A DNA stretch of 5,773 nucleotides, from the NCBI GenBank assembly GCA_964544115.1, contig CAZJBP010000211.1, positions 1 to 5,773 on the forward strand, given 5' to 3'. Position 1 is the first letter of the stretch; each line of letters opens with the position of its first letter. The notes beneath the pieces are model-generated. The model was given only the letters and a program-made list of their open reading frames with translations. It was not told where the DNA came from and made no database searches. Made by a program: the position numbers and the translations under genes. The stretch is from CAZJBP01 sp964544115. GTDB lineage: Bacteria > Verrucomicrobiota > Kiritimatiellia > UBA8416 > JADHWI01. Of the stretch, positions 1 through 3,823 are shown one piece after another.

Positions 1-561
1 TCAGCGCGCACCCTCCGAAGGCCCCGCAGGGGCCGAAGGTAGTGGTGCCGCGCTTGGTTCTGCCCGTTCTTGCTTCTTTGTCATGACTTCCACAACCTTT
101 TCCGACCGCAGTGCCAGGAAGAGACCAAGGGCGACTTGGAGGGCGGCAGGGATGATTCTGTTCCAGACCTGAAGACCAATCTGGCCCTGCCAAAGCCGTT
201 GCGCATCGAGAAGTGCTCTGGCCAGACTCGGAATGGCGTAGACTGTGACATAGACCCCGATGAGTTTCACCCCAACAAGGAGGACTGGGTGTTTGTCCAG
301 TCCTTCGATCTCCGCGTCGTCTAGAATCCGAAGTCTGCCGGCAAGCCACTCGGTCCGGGCGAGGAGGAGCCAGGCCATGCCGAGGGAGAGAAGGAAGTAC
401 GCCCCGAGTCCGATCACGCTGACCAGAATCTGCCCGAACTGGGTTGATTCGGAGCGGCCGACCATGCTGAGGGTGAACCCGATCTGCATGAAGTTGACCA
501 GCGCCCAGTAGAGTTGCAGCAATCCGACGAGCTTGGCGAGGACGATGAATAGTCGTCTCAT
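1..561 (-). CDS. Small four-helix membrane protein, function unknown
   Basis: A complete 186-residue reading frame; the stop codon occupies the first three bases of the window. The ATG at 559-561 is preceded by AGGA (567-570 on the opposite strand) at a 5-base spacing, which supports this start. About four hydrophobic segments are visible, near residues 5-30, 44-68, 93-113 and 133-151. A charged stretch (about 70-92, with DDAEIEG) separates the second and third. The last 25 residues are rich in Ala, Pro, Ser and Glu, probably a flexible tail. I see no catalytic motif and no family I can name, so it is best called an integral inner-membrane protein. It is transcribed away from the two-component operon across a long repeat-filled gap, so a shared role is not implied. 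Its base composition looks less GC-rich than the other three genes. Confidence is high that it is a gene and nil on function. Confidence 0.8.
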   Translation of the reverse strand: MRRLFIVLAKLVGLLQLYWALVNFMQIGFTLSMVGRSESTQFGQILVSVIGLGAYFLLSLGMAWLLLARTEWLAGRLRILDDAEIEGLDKHPVLLVGVKLIGVYVTVYAIPSLARALLDAQRLWQGQIGLQVWNRIIPAALQVALGLFLALRSEKVVEVMTKKQERAEPSAAPLPSAPAGPSEGAR

Positions 562-670
562 CTTCTTCCTTTCTTGGCAGAACGTTGTTTAGCTGGAATT
601 CCACCTTTTCCGGCTTGGCCGGCCATTTCAGCCGCAAAAGCACCCGCGGCGCTTCTTCACTATGACGGGG

Positions 671-698
671 AGGGTAACAGAGAAAGCAGCGGTGTCAA
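671..698 (-). promoter_or_regulatory. Possible sigma-70-type promoter for the membrane protein gene
   Basis: Read on the minus strand, a perfect TTGACA (698-693) is followed after 16 bases by TACCCT (676-671). This matches only three of six -10 consensus positions but is preceded by TGT, as in an extended -10. It would leave a leader of roughly 100 bases before the ATG at 561. The weak -10 keeps this tentative. Confidence 0.3.
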
Positions 699-808
699 GC
701 CGGGGAGTCGGCGCGGATCGGACTGGAGGAGAAGGAGATGCAGCGCGGGGGACGCGTGAGAACAGTGCCGCGATACTCGTGGTGGCGGCGGATCGGTGGG
801 GCGCGGCG

Positions 809-948
809 ATTCCGACTAACGTGGGATTACCGGCGTTAGGGGGCGTTCCGACTAACGCAGGGACCTCAGGGCAAAAACGGTCGAAAAAGGAGGCCCAGGA
901 TTCGTGGTTTGGCCGGTATTAGGACGTTAGTCGGAATTCCGGCTAATC
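809..948. repeat. MITE-like inverted-repeat unit built on TTCCGACTAACG
   Basis: The left arm at 809-834 and the reverse complement of 912-937 agree at 22 of 26 positions, with the outer 14 bases (attccgactaacgt) identical. The spacer is 77 bases. A further direct copy of ttccgactaacg sits inside at 846-857. The right arm is itself half of a near-palindrome at 926-947 centred on ggaattcc, whose second half (ttccggctaa) is a diverged inverted copy. The unit encodes nothing. I see no flanking target-site duplication and no transposase, so mobility is an inference from its shape. Confidence 0.65.
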
Positions 949-1063
949 AGGGAGGAGAGTGCAACATGTGCACGGAGCACGAGTTAGCCGTCTTTAGCAG
1001 GGCGTGAAGGGGGTGCATCCAGGTTCAGATTCTGCTGAAAAAACCCCCTTGGAGAAGAAACCC

Positions 1064-1199
1064 ATAGGGCAGACGCCCCACCGGCAATCGTACTCGTCCT
1101 CGTCCTTCGTCGTCGTCCTCGAGTTCTCTCATGTTTTTCGAGTACGAGGACGAGGACGACGACGAGGACGATTCTTCAGATAGGGCAGACGCCCCACCG
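1064..1199. repeat. 20-base direct repeats flanking a long palindrome
   Basis: The 20-base sequence at 1064-1083 (beginning atagggcagacgcccc) recurs perfectly at 1180-1199 in the same orientation. Each copy contains a small gggc-agac-gccc stem-loop. The space between is almost wholly filled by the palindrome described in the next entry, with only 2 bases on one side and 6 on the other. The same short core (cgtctgccc) also appears inverted at 1258-1266, suggesting a decayed third copy. The layout resembles insertion of a palindromic element with target duplication, or recombination between repeats. The sequence does not decide which. Confidence 0.8.
1086..1173. repeat. Long GAG/GAC-type inverted repeat (cruciform or hairpin candidate)
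   Basis: The arm at 1086-1122 pairs with 1138-1173 at 32 of 36 aligned positions plus one bulged base (1107), around a 15-base loop at 1123-1137. One arm is nearly all pyrimidine plus G (tcgtcctcg units); the other is its GAG/GAC counterpart. Part of the complementarity comes from the low-complexity triplet pattern, but pairing over the full arm in register, including the non-repeating outer aatcgt, argues for a true palindrome. Read as protein it would give an acidic run starting MFFEYEDED, which I regard as a by-product and not a gene. Confidence 0.75.
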
Positions 1200-1408
1200 C
1201 AGACCTTCTTCAGCGGAATCCGTTTCAGTGCACACGGGGTTGACGCCCAGGCGGGTCCGTCTGCCCCGGCGACACGATCCGCCAAGGGGCGCGGGATGGG
1301 CAGCCGCAGGCAGGCGGGCCCATATCGCGGGCCTGCGTTTCGACCCGATCCGCGACACATCCCCCGTCAGCCACAGGACCGATTCACCTACCGCAGGCCG
1401 CCCGAGGT

Positions 1409-1440
1409 CGATACCGATACCGATGCCGACCCCGACGCCG
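1409..1440. repeat. Degenerate hexanucleotide array
   Basis: Five consecutive six-base units are visible: cgatac, cgatac, cgatgc, cgaccc and cgacgc, followed by cg. The units drift toward higher GC along the array. Both strands read as alternating dipeptides (Thr-Asp or Gly-Ile), but no gene context supports translation. It is probably a slippage-generated microsatellite. Confidence 0.6.
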
Positions 1441-1502
1441 AAAGGAATGCGCGCGAGACCGCCAACCCCAACCGCGGGCCCTGGCAATACCCTCGACCGG
1501 CT

Positions 1503-1555
1503 TGCACTGAATCGCAGATGCCCCCCGGCCAAGGGCGCATCTTCGTTTCAGTGCA
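1503..1555. repeat. Long hairpin with TGCACTGAA arms
   Basis: Outer arms tgcactgaa (1503-1511) and ttcagtgca (1547-1555) are perfect complements. An inner stem, gatgc (1517-1521) with gcatc (1537-1541), continues as ccc (1523-1525) with ggg (1533-1535) around a short loop. There is no T-run on either side, so it is not a standard intrinsic terminator. The 13-base right arm cgtttcagtgcac (1544-1556) is repeated exactly at 1221-1233, so this belongs to a local repeat family. Orientation of any transcript is unknown. Confidence 0.55.
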
Positions 1556-1570
1556 CGCCGCACAGGGGCT

Positions 1571-1657
1571 GGCGCTCGGAGAGCGCCACCCTACGCATAC
1601 GCACCTGTCCGGCGAGATGGCCAGTGCAATAGAGTAGGCCGCGCCTCTCCGAGGCGC
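1571..1657. repeat. Inverted pair of 7-bp stem, 3-base loop hairpins
   Basis: At 1571-1587, ggcgctc-gga-gagcgcc forms a perfect 7-bp stem with a 3-base loop; at 1641-1657, gcgcctc-tcc-gaggcgc does the same. The reverse complement of the first shares its loop (tcc), its loop-closing bases and the upstream gtagg with the second, so they are inverted copies about 53 bases apart. Three stem positions differ between the copies, and each is matched by a complementary change on the other side of the stem, so pairing is preserved. This suggests a dispersed repeat whose fold is under some constraint. Confidence 0.6.
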
Positions 1658-1729
1658 AGGCCCGCGCGGGGACGCGACAGGCAATGAAACACAGCTGCGC
1701 TCCCCGGCCAACACCGCGGCGAGTCGGGC

Positions 1730-1757
1730 GTGACATCGGCCGCGGAGACAGTATGCT
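1730..1757 (+). promoter_or_regulatory. Candidate promoter of the two-component operon
   Basis: GTGACA (1730-1735, five of six matches to TTGACA) is followed after 16 bases by TATGCT (1752-1757, four of six matches to TATAAT). Transcription would start near 1764, about 20 bases before the regulator's ATG and just ahead of its ribosome-binding site. I see no clear direct repeat upstream that would mark an autoregulatory OmpR-type site. Confidence 0.4.
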
Positions 1758-1784
1758 GGAAGGCGCCAAGGGAGAACTTCGCTC

Positions 1785-2492
1785 ATGGGCGACGACACAC
1801 CGGCCGCGCGCATCCTGGTGATCGAGGACGACCCTCGCACCGCCGAACTGGTGGCGGCGTACCTCCGCCGCGAGGGCTACGACACGGCCATTGCCGCGGA
1901 CGGCCGCGAGGGCCTCCAGCGGGCCGAGCGGGAGCGGCCTGACCTGGTCGTCCTCGACCTCATGCTGCCCGAGCTCAGCGGATGGGAGGTCTGCAGACGC
2001 CTGCGCCGCGAGGCGGACATCCCCATTCTCATCCTCAGCGCCAGCGACCAGGAGGCGGACCGCATCCGGGGCCTTGATGTCGGGGCCGACGACTACGTCG
2101 TCAAGCCGTTCAGCCCCAAGGAGGTCGTCGCCCGGGTCAAGGCCATCCTCCGCCGGACGCGGCGGCCCGCCGTCCTGCGCTGCGGGCCGGTCACGCTCGA
2201 CCCCGAGAAGACGCGCGTCACGGTCGAAGGACGGACGGTCGAACTGACCCGCTCCGAGTTTGAGCTCCTGCGAACCCTCCTCTCCCGGCCGGGTCGCACG
2301 TTCTCGCGGGCCGAACTCCTGACCTGCCTCTATCCGGAGGGCGGAACCGTCGTGGAGCGGGTGGTCGATGTCCACATCGGGGAACTGCGCGCGAAGGTGG
2401 AGCCGGACCGCACGCGGCCGGCGTTCATTGAGACCGTCCGCGGATTCGGCTATCGGCTGGCCGTCGCCGGGGAAGGCGAGGCCGCGCCGTGA
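1785..2492 (+). CDS. OmpR/PhoB-family response regulator
   Basis: A 235-residue DNA-binding response regulator that should be phosphorylated by the kinase encoded immediately downstream and then control transcription in the cytoplasm. The receiver domain spans about residues 8-122. It shows the acidic pair Asp15-Asp16, the phosphoacceptor Asp58 (in VVLDLMLP), the switch residue Ser85, Tyr104 and the conserved Lys107 (in VVKPF). A short linker leads to a winged-helix domain at about 129-229, with the recognition-helix region around VVDVHIGELRAK and the C-terminal hairpin RGFGYRL. Length is typical of the family. The ATG is preceded by AAGGGAG (1768-1774) at a 10-base spacing, and the receiver begins only a few residues in, so the start is sound. 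It resembles BaeR-like regulators, but no target or stimulus can be read here, so no symbol is assigned. Confidence 0.95.
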   Translation: MGDDTPAARILVIEDDPRTAELVAAYLRREGYDTAIAADGREGLQRAERERPDLVVLDLMLPELSGWEVCRRLRREADIPILILSASDQEADRIRGLDVGADDYVVKPFSPKEVVARVKAILRRTRRPAVLRCGPVTLDPEKTRVTVEGRTVELTRSEFELLRTLLSRPGRTFSRAELLTCLYPEGGTVVERVVDVHIGELRAKVEPDRTRPAFIETVRGFGYRLAVAGEGEAAP

Positions 2493-3613
2493 ACGCTCCG
2501 CAGACATCCCCCGCCCCGGCGCGGCGCGTCCGGGTGTCCCTGCTGGTCAAGCTGGTGCTGATCAACACGTTCGTCATCGGCGTCGGCATGCTCGTGGTCT
2601 GGCTCTCCATCGACATCCTCGCGGCGGATTATGCCACGCGCCTGATGCACGAGTTCGCCATCCTTCCAGCCGGCATCCACTGGGTCTTCCTCAGCACGGT
2701 GCACCGCTATCTCATGTGGAGCGCGCTGGTCGCGCTGGGGCTGGCGGCGCTGTTCAGCTTCCTGATGACCCGCCAGGTGCTGCGCCCCCTGCGCCAGATG
2801 CGCGAGGTTGCGGCCACGATCGCCGCGGGGGATTGCTCGCGCCGCGTGACCGTCGAGACGCACGACGAAATCGCACAGCTCGCGGACGATCTCAACCGCA
2901 TGGCCGAGAGCCTGCAGCGCATCGAGCAGTTCCGCCGCAACCTCGTGGCCGACGTGGCCCACGAGCTGAGAACCCCGCTGACGAACATGCGCGGGTACCT
3001 CGAGGGGCTGATCGACGGGGTGGTGGCGCCCGACGCAAAGACCCTCGCGGTGCTGCAGGAGGAAACCCTGCGGCTGGTGGCGCTCGTGGAGGATCTCCTT
3101 CGGCTGTCCGACGCGGACGCCGGCGCCCAGGCGCTGCAGCCGCGCGAAGTCGACGCCGCCGAGACCGTGGGGGCCTCGCTGCGCCTGATCGCCCCCCGCA
3201 TCGACGAAAAGGCGTTGCGCGTGCAGAACGACCTGCGACCGGGGACGTGGCGCGTGCGGGCCGACCCGGACAAGCTGGTCCAGATCGTCCACAACATCAT
3301 GGACAATGCCGTCCGCTACACCCCGCACGGCGGCGCCGTGCGCATCGGGGGCCGTCGAGAGAACGCCGACACCGCGCGCTTCACCTTCACCAACGACTGC
3401 GACGCTCCGCCCGCGGGCGATTTCGCCCTTTGCTTCGAGCGCTTCTACCGGGGCGAGAAATCGCGGTCGCGCGATTACGGCGGAGCGGGAATCGGGCTGG
3501 CCATCGTCAAGACGCTCGTCGAGGCCCACGGCGGACAGGTCGGCGGACAGGTGCTTGGCGACCGCAGCGTCGAAGTGTGGTTCACGCTGCCTGTCACAAA
3601 AGCTGAAAGCTGA
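2489..3613 (+). CDS. Membrane sensor histidine kinase, partner of the upstream regulator
   Basis: A 374-residue inner-membrane kinase. It starts at GTG (2489) in a GTGA overlap with the regulator's stop codon, with GAGG 7 bases upstream, indicating translational coupling. Two membrane segments (about 17-45 and 74-93) enclose a short periplasmic loop of about 28 residues, too small for a large sensing domain. A HAMP linker follows (about 94-146), then the dimerisation domain with His158 in VADVAHELRTPL, the predicted phosphorylation site. The ATPase domain has an N-box (HNIMDNA, Asn269 and Asn273), an F-box (FERFYR, 316-321) and a G2 loop (GGAGIGLAIV, 331-340). The G1 box is divergent: where most kinases have DxGxG, this has Asn302-Asp-Cys-Asp-Ala306. 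From memory, some kinases tolerate Asn and Cys here, so activity is still likely. The last codons and stop lie in a gctgaaa repeat. Overall it is a BaeS-like kinase; its signal is unknown. Confidence 0.94.
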   Translation: MNAPQTSPAPARRVRVSLLVKLVLINTFVIGVGMLVVWLSIDILAADYATRLMHEFAILPAGIHWVFLSTVHRYLMWSALVALGLAALFSFLMTRQVLRPLRQMREVAATIAAGDCSRRVTVETHDEIAQLADDLNRMAESLQRIEQFRRNLVADVAHELRTPLTNMRGYLEGLIDGVVAPDAKTLAVLQEETLRLVALVEDLLRLSDADAGAQALQPREVDAAETVGASLRLIAPRIDEKALRVQNDLRPGTWRVRADPDKLVQIVHNIMDNAVRYTPHGGAVRIGGRRENADTARFTFTNDCDAPPAGDFALCFERFYRGEKSRSRDYGGAGIGLAIVKTLVEAHGGQVGGQVLGDRSVEVWFTLPVTKAES

Positions 3614-3629
3614 AGACGGAAGGCTGAAA
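3602..3629 (+). repeat. Short GCTGAAA repeats at the kinase 3' end
   Basis: Units gctgaaa (3602-3608), gctgaag (3609-3615) and gctgaaa (3623-3629) occur in a row, the last after an 7-base interruption. The kinase stop codon (3611-3613) and its final residues (Lys-Ala-Glu-Ser) fall inside this stretch, so the protein's C-terminus appears to be set by the repeat. It is non-coding after the stop. Confidence 0.55.
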
Positions 3630-3648
3630 GCCCCCCGCAGCACTCAAA

Positions 3649-3663
3649 GTGGGCTGCGCCCAC
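3649..3663. other. Small perfect hairpin after the kinase gene
   Basis: gtgggc-tgc-gcccac forms a 6-bp perfect stem with a 3-base loop, 35 bases after the kinase stop. No T-run follows on the plus strand; on the minus strand it is followed by only TTT. It may aid termination or mRNA end protection, but it is weak as a stand-alone terminator. Confidence 0.4.
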
Positions 3664-3675
3664 AACCCAAAATCA

Positions 3676-3765
3676 ACCACGGATTACACTGATGGCACGG
3701 ATGGGGAAGCCAACATGACAAAGCACAACCCACTTCATATCAGTGCGATCCGTGTTATCCGTGGT
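3676..3765. repeat. 90-base inverted repeat with ACCACGGAT arms
   Basis: The arm at 3676-3702 and the reverse complement of 3739-3765 match at 23 of 27 positions, separated by 36 bases. Each arm itself contains three degenerate cacggat or cactgat units in tandem. The element sits squarely between the convergent kinase and metG genes. From memory, related 'accacggattacacggat' sequences are scattered through planctomycete and verrucomicrobial-type genomes, which would make this a dispersed extragenic repeat; I could not check that here. Confidence 0.7.
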
Positions 3766-3781
3766 AATCATCTTGTTTTTT
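3676..3781 (+). terminator. Probable terminator of the two-component operon, perhaps bidirectional
   Basis: The long stem of the 3676-3765 inverted repeat is followed on the plus strand by a run of six T (3776-3781), 10 bases after the stem. On the minus strand the stem is followed by a shorter TTTT close to its foot. Placement between convergent stop codons at 3613 and 3824 fits a terminator serving the operon and possibly metG. The long loop and the gap before the T-run make it non-canonical. Confidence 0.4.
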
Positions 3782-3823
3782 ATCAGCGTTCCGGAGGGAT
3801 AAGGTGCTAACACCGTCGCAGCC

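Larger units (their letters stand above)
562..1784. other. 1.2-kb intergenic region packed with repeats and hairpins, no supported gene
   Basis: This gap separates the divergent membrane protein and response regulator genes. Long open frames exist in several frames on both strands, but they overlap each other, lack ribosome-binding sites and encode low-complexity or Arg/Pro-rich text, as expected by chance in GC-rich DNA. What the region does hold is listed separately: an inverted-repeat unit at 809-948, a direct-repeat and palindrome cassette at 1064-1199, a hexamer array at 1409-1440, and hairpins at 1503-1555 and 1571-1657. In 562-808 I see only the possible minus-strand promoter and a doubtful 33-codon frame at 738-839. 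In 949-1063 I see only short runs (A6 then C5 at about 1038-1048). The mixture looks like a landing zone for dispersed extragenic repeats. Confidence 0.7.

Noticed and set aside
1036..1049. Intrinsic terminator on the minus strand (G5T6 run)
   Set aside because: The T-run is present, but I could not find a stable stem immediately before it, and no gene upstream on that strand would need it.
1064..1199. CRISPR-like array
   Set aside because: There are only two copies of the 20-base repeat, the intervening sequence is a palindrome and not a spacer, and no cas gene is nearby.
1131..1637. 168-codon plus-strand frame beginning with an acidic MFFEYEDED run
   Set aside because: The acidic start is the right arm of the palindrome and the rest is repeat-derived. 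No ribosome-binding site precedes the ATG and the frame competes with others on both strands.
1548..2507. 319-codon minus-strand open frame opposite the response regulator
   Set aside because: It is antisense to a strongly supported gene. Its His/Asp/Arg/Gly-rich text has no domain and is a frame shadow typical of GC-rich coding DNA.
2368..3606. 412-codon plus-strand open frame overlapping regulator and kinase
   Set aside because: It is an out-of-frame reading with extreme Arg/Ala/Gly/Pro content. The regulator and kinase frames carry all the conserved motifs.
2450..3643. 397-codon minus-strand open frame opposite the histidine kinase
   Set aside because: It mirrors the kinase in an antisense frame, shows no recognisable motif and has no credible ribosome-binding site.
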